DNA of 64,000 nucleotides, taken from DASQDN01 sp963833675 (GTDB lineage Bacteria > Acidobacteriota > Terriglobia > Bryobacterales > Bryobacteraceae). The DNA is taken from the NCBI GenBank assembly GCA_963833675.1, contig CAWHYW010000016.1:186001-250000 (forward strand). The letters run 5' to 3'. The notes beneath the pieces are model-generated. The model saw only the letters and a list, made by a program, of their open reading frames with translations, made no database searches and was not told the origin of the DNA. The translations under genes and the position numbers were made by a program. Below, piece after piece: positions 27,030 through 36,472 of this stretch. Each line of letters starts with the position of its first letter. Position 1 is the first letter of the stretch.

Positions 27030-28469
27030 ATGAACTGGACAGCGCAGCAGAAGATACGGCTTGGTTTCTGGCTGCTCACGTTAGTTCCTATTGTGTTTGG
27101 AACTCTCGCCGCCCGAAATGCCTATGACCTTGTTACCGCTTCCAGGAATGTTGCCGTCACGAATGAAGTAGCTAGGCGTTTGGAGCGCCTCCTCTCCGAA
27201 TTGAAGGACATCGAAGTCGCGCAGCGAGAGTTCATCCTCCTCGGAGGCGAGCAGTCGCTGCAGATTATCGCAGACACGCAAAAGCGAATCGACGAGGATA
27301 CCCGCTATTTGCGATCGGCTGGCGCAGACCCTCGATGGCTCGATCTGCTTGACGAGTTGATTCCGCAGAAAATCACTGAAATACAAAAGACTGTCGAATT
27401 GCGCAGGGCATCCGGAGTTGAAGCAGCGTCCCAGGAGTTACTGACGAATCGGGGACATCAGGCCATAGACGACATTCGCGTCGTTGTCCGACACCTTATG
27501 GCCGAAGAGGCGCGTCGGCTGAAAGCGCGCAGCGATGAACAGCAAACGCGGTTTGAGCGAACTTTGGAATTGTTTGCGATGGTTTTGATTCTGAACATCG
27601 CTTTGATTTGGCTTCTCTATTTTCTCCAGCGCCGCGAAAACGAGCGCGCACGGCTTCAGAACGAAGATCTGGAGCGACGCGTGGCCATCCGCACAGAAGC
27701 GCTGCAGCGGTCAAACGAAGACCTGCAGCAGTTTGCGTACGTTGCCTCCCACGATCTGAAGGAACCACTGCGGATGATCTCCAGTTACTCGACGCTTCTG
27801 CAGCGCCGCTACGCCGGCAAGTTTGATGAAGATGCCGACACGTTCATCAACTTTATAGTTGATGGGGTCCGCCGGATGAACGCGTTAATCCAGGATCTAC
27901 TGGAATATTCGCGAGCGGGCGCGGGCAGGGATGAGCAATTTTCCAATGTCAACGTGGACGGTGTTCTTCGAAGTGTGGTCTCGAATCTTAAGGTCACGAT
28001 TGCCGAAGCAAGAGCCTCTGTGTCGTGGGATAACATGCCTCAGGTCGTTCCCTACGACTCGATGCGTCTTACGCAGATCTTCCAGAACCTGATCGCGAAC
28101 GCGATAAAATACCGCACGAACGATCGTCGTCCTGTCGTGAAGATCACCTCAGAAAAGCGTGAAGGCGAGATCGTCTTCAGCGTGCGGGACAACGGAATCG
28201 GCATTGAGGCCGAATACATTGACAAGATTTTCGGCATTTTCCAGAGATTGCATGGCAAGGAGGTCGAAGGAACCGGCATCGGGCTTGCGATGGTGAAAAG
28301 AATCGTGGAACGTCATGGGGGACGAATCTGGGTGGAGTCTACTCCCGGAGTTGGCTCGACATTCTATTTCACCGTTTTTGAGACTTTTCCGGCCGACTGT
28401 TGCCGAGGCCGCTTCTACTACATCTTCATGAATGCCAAGAGCTGCGAGACCAGGCTTGTTAGGGATTGA
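27030..28469 (+). CDS. CHASE3-type sensor histidine kinase within the pyr operon
   Basis: The kinase has 479 residues. Transmembrane helix 1 is at about 10-30. A CHASE3-like helical extracytoplasmic domain spans about 35-180 (RLERLLSELKDIEVAQREFILLGG), and transmembrane helix 2 lies at about 181-203. A coiled coil (RARLQNEDLERRVAIRTEALQRSNEDLQ) leads to a HisKA with phospho-His in FAYVASHDLKEPLRM. The HATPase has an N-box (QNLIANAIKYR), G1 (RDNGIGIE) and G2 (GTGIGLAMVKRI). It is phytochrome-kinase-like in its catalytic half. It starts 27 bp after pyrR and runs 38 bp into pyrB. No response regulator is adjacent. Beyond GSTFYFTVF the tail is atypical (ETFPADCCRGRF...), so a late frameshift is possible. 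Confidence 0.9.
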   Translation: MNWTAQQKIRLGFWLLTLVPIVFGTLAARNAYDLVTASRNVAVTNEVARRLERLLSELKDIEVAQREFILLGGEQSLQIIADTQKRIDEDTRYLRSAGADPRWLDLLDELIPQKITEIQKTVELRRASGVEAASQELLTNRGHQAIDDIRVVVRHLMAEEARRLKARSDEQQTRFERTLELFAMVLILNIALIWLLYFLQRRENERARLQNEDLERRVAIRTEALQRSNEDLQQFAYVASHDLKEPLRMISSYSTLLQRRYAGKFDEDADTFINFIVDGVRRMNALIQDLLEYSRAGAGRDEQFSNVNVDGVLRSVVSNLKVTIAEARASVSWDNMPQVVPYDSMRLTQIFQNLIANAIKYRTNDRRPVVKITSEKREGEIVFSVRDNGIGIEAEYIDKIFGIFQRLHGKEVEGTGIGLAMVKRIVERHGGRIWVESTPGVGSTFYFTVFETFPADCCRGRFYYIFMNAKSCETRLVRD

Positions 28470-29352
28470 GGAACTTTCGCGAAATCAGATCGAGTCCATT
28501 CTCGACCGGGCCAAATATTTTCAACCTTTAGAAAATGAATCATTCAAGCGTCTGGACACGCTTCGGGGGCGAACGGTCGTAAACCTATTCTTCGAATCAT
28601 CAACACGCACCCGAGTCAGCTTCGAAATTGCCGCGAAGCGTTTAGGGGCGGACATCGTCTCGATCTCGGCGCAGGGGTCCAGCGTCTCTAAAGGAGAGTC
28701 GCTGGTAGATACGCTGAACACACTCGTTGCCATGCGTCCGGATGCGATCGTGATGCGACACTCGGCTTCAGGGGCTCCGCATTTCCTTTCACGTTATTTG
28801 GCGACGCCTATCGTCAATGCGGGAGACGGAACGCACGAGCATCCTACGCAAGCCTTGTTGGATGCTCGAACGATCCTCGATCACAGCGGTCGGCTGGAAG
28901 GTTTACGTGTCGCGATAATCGGTGATATCGCCCACAGCCGGGTGGCACGATCGAATATACATCTGCTTTCGAAGTTTGGAGCAGACATCGTCCTCTGCGG
29001 TCCGGCGCCGCTCCTGCCATCTGAACTCGCCGGGATTGCTCCTGGCGTCACCTTGGAGCACGATATTCAGGCCGCGATTCGCGACGCAGATGTGATTATG
29101 ATGCTGCGCGTCCAATTGGAGCGCCAACATGAAACGCCGATGCCGGCGGGCGAATACTTCCGCTTCTATGGCCTGCGGTTAGAGCATATCGAATTCGCCA
29201 AACCCGGAGCGATCGTGATGCACCCGGGTCCAATAAACCGGGGACGCGAGATCGCGTCAGAGGTGGCGGATTCCCAAAGCAGCGTGATTTTCAATCAGGT
29301 AGGAAATGGCATCGCCGTACGCATGGCCGTACTCGAACGGATACTTCAATGA
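28432..29352 (+). CDS. pyrB: Aspartate carbamoyltransferase catalytic subunit
   Basis: This subunit makes carbamoyl-aspartate in de novo pyrimidine synthesis. It has 306 residues. The carbamoyl-phosphate motif is FFESSTRTRVSFE near 45, followed by SVSKGESLVDT. Further motifs are DGTHEHPTQALLD for the 150s loop and VMHPGPINRGREI near the C-terminus. The start ATG 28432 lies inside the kinase gene in another frame. The stop overlaps the pyrC start as ATGA. No pyrI regulatory subunit is present. The partner pyrC is next, as in PyrB-PyrC holoenzyme organisms. Confidence 0.97.
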   Translation: MPRAARPGLLGIEELSRNQIESILDRAKYFQPLENESFKRLDTLRGRTVVNLFFESSTRTRVSFEIAAKRLGADIVSISAQGSSVSKGESLVDTLNTLVAMRPDAIVMRHSASGAPHFLSRYLATPIVNAGDGTHEHPTQALLDARTILDHSGRLEGLRVAIIGDIAHSRVARSNIHLLSKFGADIVLCGPAPLLPSELAGIAPGVTLEHDIQAAIRDADVIMMLRVQLERQHETPMPAGEYFRFYGLRLEHIEFAKPGAIVMHPGPINRGREIASEVADSQSSVIFNQVGNGIAVRMAVLERILQ

Positions 29353-30630
29353 GCAAGCTGCTTCTACGAAACGGGCGCGTGCTCGACCCAGCCAGCCGCC
29401 GTGACGAGATTGGCGATGTGTTGCTGAGCGACGGACTGATTGCTGGAGTGGGAAAGAATTTGGATTCTACCGGGCGCTGAAGTGTTCGACGCCACGGGCC
29501 TGGTAGTTACGCCCGGGTTCATCGATATGCACGTGCATTTACGCGAGCCGGGTTTTGAACACGCGGAAACGATCGAAACGGGCGCTCGCGCAGCGGCAGC
29601 CGGGGGCTTCACGTCCGTGTGCTGCATGCCGAACACGAAACCGGTGAACGATAGCGCGACTGTCACCAACTATATTCTGGAACGTGCGCGGCGTCTTGCC
29701 GTAGTCAATGTGTTCCCGATCGGCGCCATTACGAAGGGAAGCGAAGGCGAAGAGCTTGCGGCAATCGGATCGATGAAGGCTGCGGGAGTCGTGGCGATAT
29801 CGGACGATGGACGTCCCGTGATGAACGCGCGAGTGATGCGGCGCGCAATGGAATCCGCCAGGGCGTTCGATCTTCCAGTGATCAATCACTGCGAGGATCT
29901 GAACTTGAGCGCGGGCGGCGATATGCACGAAGGCGTGCAATCGACACGATTGGGGCTGCGCGGCATCCCGTCCGCGTCAGAAGACGTCATGGTTGCGCGG
30001 GACATACTTCTCGCCGAGCTTACGGGCGCGCGTTATCACGTAGCGCACCTTTCAACGAAGCACGCTGTCGCGATGGTTAAGTTCGCAAAGTCGCGAGGTC
30101 TTTCGATCAGCTGCGAGGTATGCCCGCATCACTTCTCGATAAGCGATTCGGATGTCAAGGCATACGATGCAAACTACAAAATGAAGCCGCCTCTGCGATG
30201 CTGCTCCGACGTCGACGCGGCGCTCGAAGGCATTGCCGACGGGACGGTGGACGCGCTTGCGACGGACCATGCTCCGCATCCCGGCAGCGAGAAGATGCAG
30301 GAGTTCGAGAAGTGTCCGTTCGGCATTCTCGGGCTGGAAACCGCGGTTGGGTTGACCTTTGAGAAACTCGTCCATCCGGGGAGAATCTCGCTCATGAAGA
30401 TGGTCGAACTCTACACGACTGGGCCGGCGAACGTGCTTCGCTTGAATAGAGGAACCTTGCGGGTGGGGATGCCGGCTGACGTCACGGTCCTTGCTGTGGA
30501 TCGACGCTGGACATACGATGTGAATCGTTCTCCTTCCAAGAGCCGTAATTCTCCATTTCACGGCGTGGAATTTCGAGGTGGGCCGGTGGCCACGATTGTC
30601 AACGGGCAAGTTGCCTGGCGTAGCGAATAG
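29349..30630 (+). CDS. pyrC: Dihydroorotase (one-base insertion near 29467)
   Basis: This multifunctional-type dihydroorotase closes carbamoyl-aspartate to dihydroorotate. ATG 29349 overlaps the pyrB stop, and the first 42 codons (KLLLRNGRVLDP, IAGVGKNLD) run in that frame. One extra T in GGATTCTACC near 29467 shifts the frame, after which LPGAEVFDATGLVVTPGFIDMHVHLREPG continues normally. Metal ligands are in DMHVHLREPG, HCED, and HLSTKHA. The substrate/metal Asp is in ATDHAPH. An essential gene with a lone indel suggests a consensus error. UPF0182 starts 19 bp downstream. Confidence 0.93.
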
Positions 30631-30649
30631 CGACCAAGGAGAACCTTAA

Positions 30650-33340
30650 ATGGCCTGGATTATAGGCGTGCTGATTGCAGTCCTGATCGCGGGCCGTTCC
30701 ATTGCTGAATTCATCATCGAATACGAATGGTGGAAGGAGATGGGTCAACTCCCCACCTGGGAAAGCATCATCCTCTACAGCTTTGTTCCGCAAACGCTGG
30801 CGGCATTATTGGCCTTTGTCCTGCTGTGGCTGGCTCATGCGAGGGCCATGAAAGTCGCCGGTACAAGCCTGCGAGAGCAGCCGATGTATGCGCGGCTGGC
30901 TTCACTGGCGCTTTTCGTGCTCGCCTGCATCCTCGGAGCGGTGACGATCGATGGCTGGACCATCATTCGGTTCCTCGGCGCGCAGCGTGCCGGTGTGGCG
31001 GCGGGAGCCTGGCGCGATCCCGTATTCGGGCACGTACTACCGTTTTACTTCTTCGATCTGCCGTTCTACTCGCATATTCTTGGCTACCTGCTCGCGCTTG
31101 CGTTCCTTGCGACTGCCGTTTATTGGATCACCGCGCGCGGATGGATGGCACGGAACCAGATGCAGAACTTCCGTGACGGCGGTATCTCGTTAACTATCGA
31201 CAACTTTCGCCTGATGGGGGGACTCGAGCCGCTCCTTCTGCGCGTCATGGTTGCTTTATTCCTGGTTTTCCTTGCCGTCCGTGCTTATTTGGAGCGCTAC
31301 GACTTCCTCAATACGGATCACGGTTTCATGGTGGGAGCCGATTATGTGAGCGCGAATGTCGGTATTCCGTTGCAGTGGATGTCGGTGGCGGCGTTTCTGA
31401 TCGCAGCGGCCCTGGTGCTTGCCGGCCGTTGGAAATGGGTACTGGCTCCGGTTCTGCTGTTGATCATAAAAGCCGTTGTGCCGCCGATCATTTCCGGCGT
31501 ATATGTAAAGCCCAACGAACTCACGCTTCAGCGACCCTTCATCAATACGCATATTCAGGCCACCCGCTCGGCTTACGGCCTGGATACGCGCTTGAAGGAA
31601 GTCCAGCACCCCGGGCAGTTCGAGGCGCCCATCGATCCAGTCCGCAATAAAGCTCTCCTCGACAATGTACGGCTTTGGGATTGGCGAGCCTTCCATGATA
31701 CGGTTACCCAGCTTCAGGCCTTGCGCCAATACTACGTGTTCGCGGACACCGACGTTGATCGTTACACTATCGATGGCCAACTTCGGCAAGTGATGATCGC
31801 GCCGCGTGAGATGGATATTCGACAACTGCCCGATGCTCGCGCGAACTGGATCAATGGCCATTTCATTTACACACATGGCTACGGTCTTGTGATGGCGGAG
31901 GCGAATCGTATCACCCCAGAGGGGCAGCCGGTGTTTCTGGTTGAAGATGCTCCACCGCGAATCCTGACAAAGAGCATAAAATTGACTCGTCCAGAGATCT
32001 ATTACGGCGAAGTCACTCACGAGCCGGTATTCGTTCATACGCAGCAAGCCGAATTCAACTATCCCTCCGGATCCGAGAATGTGCAGAATCGTTACGACGG
32101 AAAGGGCGGAATACCGATCGGCGGACTCGGGATGCGACTGGCGGCGGCCCTGGCGTATACGGATCGGAATGTTTTGCTCACCGGCGTACTTACTCCGCAA
32201 AGCCGAATGATGATCAACCGCAACGTGCGTCAGCGTGTTGCGAAGCTGGCGGATTTTCTCGAATGGGACAGCGACCCCTACCTGGTTGTAAATGACGACG
32301 GCAAGCTCATATGGATGCTGGATGGGTACACCGCTTCTTCCCGCCATCCTTATTCGCGAACAGTACGGCTTGGGAATATCGGAACATTCAATTACATCAG
32401 GAACTCGGTAAAAGCTACGATCGATGCTTATGATGGATCGGTCAATCTGTACGTTTTCGACCCAGCCGACCCGATTATTCGCTCCTGGCAAGCTGTATTC
32501 CCGAGGCTGTTCAAGCCCTCATCTGAAATGCCGGCCACGTTGCGAACGCATGTCCGGTATCCCGAGGTACTTTTCCGAGGCCAAACCGAGATCTATCGCG
32601 CCTTTCACATGCAGGCTCCCGATGCCTTTTACAACAAGGAAGACTTATGGGATGTCGCGAAAAATGTGTACTCCGAATCGCAGCAGAATGACGCCCTCGC
32701 GCCCACGTACGTGGTGGCGACAATTCCGGGCGAGACACAACCGGAATTTCTCCTTTTGCAGTCGTTTACACCGCGAAGCAAAGATAACCTTATCGGAGTG
32801 ATGGCGGCGCGGTGCGACCCTGCCCATTACGGGGAACTCGTCGTGCTTTTGTTATCGAAGCAGAGTCTTATATACGGTCCATTGCAGATTGAATCGAGGA
32901 TAGGTTCGGATCAGGTTATTTCGAAAGACCTTTCGCTTTGGAACCAGCAGGGATCGCAGGTGTTACGCGGCCAGATGCTGGTGCTCCCGATCGATAACAC
33001 GTTTCTCTACGTAGAGCCCATTTACATTCAAGCGTCCCAAGCACGAATGCCACAGTTGAAGAAGGTAGTTCTGGCGATGGGCAATACTTTGATCTATCGG
33101 GACACTTATGAGCAAGCGCTGGCGGAATTGACCGGCAAGTCGCCTCCGGCGGCACAAGTGTCCCCGACGGCCGCACCCAGCGCGGCTCCGACTCCGCCCG
33201 TTGCTCCAGCGAATGCTCCTGCCGTAAGTCTCGATGCTGTCAGAGAACATCTGCGCCGCTACCGGGAATTGTCCTCTCAGGGCCGCTGGTCGGAAGCAGG
33301 AAGGGAACTTGAAGCGCTCGACAAACTCGTCGGACGATAA
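30650..33340 (+). CDS. UPF0182 family membrane protein
   Basis: This COG1615/UPF0182 protein has 896 residues. About seven transmembrane helices lie in residues 1-285. A large domain of about 540 residues follows, with conserved blocks such as ATRSAYGL, YYVFADTDVDRY, YTHGYG, GLGMRLAAAL and YLVVNDDGKLIWMLDGYT. A Pro/Ala-rich linker lies near 825-862. The C-terminal 35 residues form a helical pair (VREHLRRYRELSSQGRWSEAGRELEAL). The function of the family is unknown. An AAGGAG ribosome site precedes ATG 30650. It ends by overlapping the convergent deaminase by 64 bp. It is probably in the pyr transcript. Confidence 0.93.
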   Translation: MAWIIGVLIAVLIAGRSIAEFIIEYEWWKEMGQLPTWESIILYSFVPQTLAALLAFVLLWLAHARAMKVAGTSLREQPMYARLASLALFVLACILGAVTIDGWTIIRFLGAQRAGVAAGAWRDPVFGHVLPFYFFDLPFYSHILGYLLALAFLATAVYWITARGWMARNQMQNFRDGGISLTIDNFRLMGGLEPLLLRVMVALFLVFLAVRAYLERYDFLNTDHGFMVGADYVSANVGIPLQWMSVAAFLIAAALVLAGRWKWVLAPVLLLIIKAVVPPIISGVYVKPNELTLQRPFINTHIQATRSAYGLDTRLKEVQHPGQFEAPIDPVRNKALLDNVRLWDWRAFHDTVTQLQALRQYYVFADTDVDRYTIDGQLRQVMIAPREMDIRQLPDARANWINGHFIYTHGYGLVMAEANRITPEGQPVFLVEDAPPRILTKSIKLTRPEIYYGEVTHEPVFVHTQQAEFNYPSGSENVQNRYDGKGGIPIGGLGMRLAAALAYTDRNVLLTGVLTPQSRMMINRNVRQRVAKLADFLEWDSDPYLVVNDDGKLIWMLDGYTASSRHPYSRTVRLGNIGTFNYIRNSVKATIDAYDGSVNLYVFDPADPIIRSWQAVFPRLFKPSSEMPATLRTHVRYPEVLFRGQTEIYRAFHMQAPDAFYNKEDLWDVAKNVYSESQQNDALAPTYVVATIPGETQPEFLLLQSFTPRSKDNLIGVMAARCDPAHYGELVVLLLSKQSLIYGPLQIESRIGSDQVISKDLSLWNQQGSQVLRGQMLVLPIDNTFLYVEPIYIQASQARMPQLKKVVLAMGNTLIYRDTYEQALAELTGKSPPAAQVSPTAAPSAAPTPPVAPANAPAVSLDAVREHLRRYRELSSQGRWSEAGRELEALDKLVGR

Positions 33341-34218
33341 TCGGTCGCGTAGCGCAGGCTGTTTTTTTTGACAACCTCCGTTGGAATACCGAATCGGTCG
33401 CGAGCGATCGCATACTCCGCTTCGAGTGACGTGCGAAACAGCGCTGGATCGTCTGTGTTGATCGTGATCGGCACACCCGCATCGTACAGCCGTTTCACAG
33501 GATGAGCGTCGAGGGAGGCCACGGCTCCCGTGCAAACATTGCTGGTAATGCAGATTTCGAGCGGGATGTCGTCGTCGCGCAGGCGGCGCATCAGTTCCGG
33601 ATCTTCCACCGATCGGATACCGTGTCCAATGCGATCGGCGCCGAGTTCCAGACAAGCCCACACGGAGGCCGGCCCATCCGTTTCACCGGCGTGAGGGACC
33701 AAGGCTAAACCGTTCCTTTTAGAGAACGCGAATACGTCCCGGAACCATTCTGCCGGACCGCGCGTTTCATCGCCGCCGATGCCGAAGGCGACGACGCCGT
33801 CCTGCTTGCGCTCCACCGCGAGTTCGGCTACGCGCATCGCCCCTTCATGGCCAAAATGGCGAATCGCATCAAACACCCAGCGAACTTCAAGTGTTGTTCC
33901 CGCCGCTTCTGCGACAAGAGCGTCGAAAATTGCGTGGAAGTTTTGCTCCTTCCAAAGGATCACTCCTACGGAGAGCGTTACTTCCGCGTAGCTGACCTGC
34001 TGCGATGAAAGCCGCTCGAAACACCTTCGTGCCGCCAGCGCGTAATGCTCGGGCGCCTTTAGCTGCCTGTTCACCCAGATATAACTCTGTATGAATCCGG
34101 CGAAGTCGTGGAACCGAAAATGCGCATGCGCTTCCTCGAGCGGTAACGAGGGATCGATCTCAACCAGCGTCTCCGGTTCTATCGAGCCTTCGAGATGCAA
34201 ATGCAGTTCAGCCGACAT
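33277..34218 (-). CDS. Adenosine deaminase-family protein (possibly aminofutalosine deaminase)
   Basis: The start is set at ATG 34218 (MSAELHLHLEGSIEPETL) because this is the metal-binding N-terminus of the ADA family; a longer in-frame reading crosses into the divergent glgB. It has about 313 residues. Zn ligands are in ELHLHLEGS, LVPHAGE and the late NTDDPALF, with the catalytic Glu in HAGE and His in RIGHGIRS. The compact N-terminus without PK and the domain length also fit aminodeoxyfutalosine deaminases of the menaquinone route; sequence alone does not separate the two. The C-terminus overlaps UPF0182. Only 20 bp separate its start from glgB. Confidence 0.88.
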   Translation of the reverse strand: MSAELHLHLEGSIEPETLVEIDPSLPLEEAHAHFRFHDFAGFIQSYIWVNRQLKAPEHYALAARRCFERLSSQQVSYAEVTLSVGVILWKEQNFHAIFDALVAEAAGTTLEVRWVFDAIRHFGHEGAMRVAELAVERKQDGVVAFGIGGDETRGPAEWFRDVFAFSKRNGLALVPHAGETDGPASVWACLELGADRIGHGIRSVEDPELMRRLRDDDIPLEICITSNVCTGAVASLDAHPVKRLYDAGVPITINTDDPALFRTSLEAEYAIARDRFGIPTEVVKKNSLRYATDYRPTSLSSASSSLPASDQRP

Positions 34219-34238
34219 TACTTGCCATAATAACGGCG

Positions 34239-36440
34239 ATGGCACTCGAAACCCCGGCGGTCGAAGCGCATAACGAAGTAGAAGCAATCGTCGGCGGCTA
34301 TCACGGTGACGCATTCCGTATCCTGGGTCCACATGCGCTACCCGACGATAAAGACGGAAAGGCGCGGTGGGTGATACGCGCGTTTCTGCCCCATGCCAGC
34401 TCTGTTGAAGTCGTGCTCGATGGCGCCGCGGTCCCGATGGAGAAGAGGCATGCGCATGGATTTTACATCGCGCACTTCGACCATGAACCGCTGAACTACC
34501 GTTATCGCGTCCGCCTCTGGAGCGGGGCGACCGAGGTTATCGACGACGCCTATCGGTTTCCGCCAATCCTCAGCGATTTCGAATTGTACCTCCATGGGGA
34601 AGGCACGCATTATGAGAGCTACAACTCTCTCGGCGCCCACATCTGCGATTCGCTGGGTGTCACGGGGGTTCGCTTTGCCGTGTGGGCTCCCAATGCTGAG
34701 GTGGTAACTGTGGTTGGAGAATTCAACCATTGGGACACTCGACGTCATCCAATGCGCCTGCGCAACGGTGGAATCTGGGAAATCTTCATTCCATCGGCAG
34801 GGCCAGGTACGCCCTACAAATACTATGTGCGCTCTCGACATCTTGGGTACCGGCAATTGAAAGCCGATCCCTATGGATTCGCCTGCGAAGTGCCGCCGAA
34901 ATCCGCCTCTGTTGTGGCCGATATCGACAGCTATCAATGGTCGGACCAGGATTGGATGGACAGACGCGGACACACGAACTGGCTAAAGGAGCCGGTGTCG
35001 ATTTATGAGGTCCATGTCGAATCCTGGCTGAGAAAGCCCGATGGCACGAGCCTGTCATACCGTGAAATGGCTGTCTCCCTTGTGACCTACGTCAAGGAGA
35101 TGAACTACACACATATCGAATTGCTGCCTCTGATGGAACATCCGTTCTCCGGGTCGTGGGGCTATCAAGTGATCGGCTATTATGCGCCGACCTCCCGTTT
35201 CGGTACGCCGCAGGACTTCATGTTCCTGATCGACATCTGTCATCAGGACGGGATCGGCGTCATCATGGACTGGGTTCCGGCGCATTTTCCAAAGGATGCG
35301 CATGGCTTGGCGTTTTTCGATGGTACAGCTCTGTATGAACACTCCGACCCGCGTAAGGGGGAACATCGCGATTGGGGAACGCTCATCTTTAACTACGGTC
35401 GCAATGAAGTCCGTACATTTCTGATCTCGAATGCTGTTTTCTGGCTGAAGAAGTATCACATTGACGGTCTGCGCGTGGATGCGGTGGCTTCGATGTTGTA
35501 TCTGGACTACTCGCGGGAGGCTGGTGAATGGATTCCCAACCAATTCGGCGGGAACGAGAATCTGGAAGCCATCTCGCTGCTCCGTACCTTCAACGAGGTC
35601 GCACACAAAATCGATGGCGCCATTACGATTGCGGAGGAATCGACTGCGTTCCCCGGGGTTTCGAAGCCGACCTACCTGAACGGACTGGGCTTCACGATGA
35701 AGTGGAACATGGGCTGGATGCACGACATGCTCCACTACTTCAGCCAGGAGCCAATCCATCGCAAATATCAACACGGGAACATTACATTTAGTCTTCTTTA
35801 TGCTTTTACTGAAAATTTTGTCCTGCCTATCTCACATGATGAAGTAGTTCACGGAAAGCGATCTCTGTTAGGCAAGATGCCCGGCGATGAGTGGCAGCGA
35901 TTCGCCAACGCTCGCGCGTTTCTCGCTTATATGTGGACCCACCCGGGCAAGAAGCTGCTCTTCATGGGATCGGATATTGGGAATCCCTGGGAGTGGAACA
36001 ACGACGGAGCGGTGCCTTGGGATCTCCTGCAATATGAGCTGCACAAAAAGCTACAGTTCTTTGTGAAAGAACTGAACCGCGTTTATCGCTCCGAACCGGC
36101 GCTTTTTAAGGTGGATTATCACCACTCCGGCTTCGAATGGGTAGACTTTCACGATGCGGACAACTCGATCATTGCCTTCATCCGCCGTGGCGAAAATGGC
36201 GGGTTCGTCCTGATCTGTTGCAACTTCACGCCGGTCCCGCGCCTGAAGTACCGTTTCGGCGTTCCGGAACAGGGCTTCTACGAAGAGTTCTTAAACAGCG
36301 ATTCCGAGTTGTTCGGTGGCAGCAACATGGGGAACGGAGGGGTGGTCTCGACTCAACCCGTTCCGAGCCATGGACGCCCTTGTAGCATTACGATTACGTT
36401 GCCGCCTCTAGCTGTCGTTGCATTTCGTAAGCGATCCTGA
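34239..36440 (+). CDS. glgB: 1,4-alpha-glucan branching enzyme
   Basis: This enzyme introduces alpha-1,6 branches in glycogen. It has 733 residues. The N-terminal domain is at about 13-105 (VGGYHGDAFRILGPH), a CBM48 module at about 130-215 (RFAVWAPNAEVVTVVGEFNHWD) and the GH13 barrel at about 240-600. The nucleophile Asp is in GLRVDAVASM near 414, the acid/base Glu in TIAEES near 466, and the third Asp in ISHDEVVHGKRSL. The C-terminal beta domain ends LAVVAFRKRS. No other glg gene is adjacent. The 20-bp divergent spacer contains CATAAT just upstream of the ATG, so the mRNA may be leaderless. Confidence 0.97.
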   Translation: MALETPAVEAHNEVEAIVGGYHGDAFRILGPHALPDDKDGKARWVIRAFLPHASSVEVVLDGAAVPMEKRHAHGFYIAHFDHEPLNYRYRVRLWSGATEVIDDAYRFPPILSDFELYLHGEGTHYESYNSLGAHICDSLGVTGVRFAVWAPNAEVVTVVGEFNHWDTRRHPMRLRNGGIWEIFIPSAGPGTPYKYYVRSRHLGYRQLKADPYGFACEVPPKSASVVADIDSYQWSDQDWMDRRGHTNWLKEPVSIYEVHVESWLRKPDGTSLSYREMAVSLVTYVKEMNYTHIELLPLMEHPFSGSWGYQVIGYYAPTSRFGTPQDFMFLIDICHQDGIGVIMDWVPAHFPKDAHGLAFFDGTALYEHSDPRKGEHRDWGTLIFNYGRNEVRTFLISNAVFWLKKYHIDGLRVDAVASMLYLDYSREAGEWIPNQFGGNENLEAISLLRTFNEVAHKIDGAITIAEESTAFPGVSKPTYLNGLGFTMKWNMGWMHDMLHYFSQEPIHRKYQHGNITFSLLYAFTENFVLPISHDEVVHGKRSLLGKMPGDEWQRFANARAFLAYMWTHPGKKLLFMGSDIGNPWEWNNDGAVPWDLLQYELHKKLQFFVKELNRVYRSEPALFKVDYHHSGFEWVDFHDADNSIIAFIRRGENGGFVLICCNFTPVPRLKYRFGVPEQGFYEEFLNSDSELFGGSNMGNGGVVSTQPVPSHGRPCSITITLPPLAVVAFRKRS

Positions 36441-36472
36441 TCACTTCGGTAATCGAAGGAGAGGCTTCATCG

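Noticed and set aside
28382..28469. Late frameshift at the end of the histidine kinase
   Set aside because: The tail after STFYFTVF is unusual, but shifting frame gives no better family match, so I left the gene as read.
31256..32491. 411-codon minus-strand frame inside UPF0182
   Set aside because: It lies wholly within a well-conserved gene, has no start signal and no recognisable motif.
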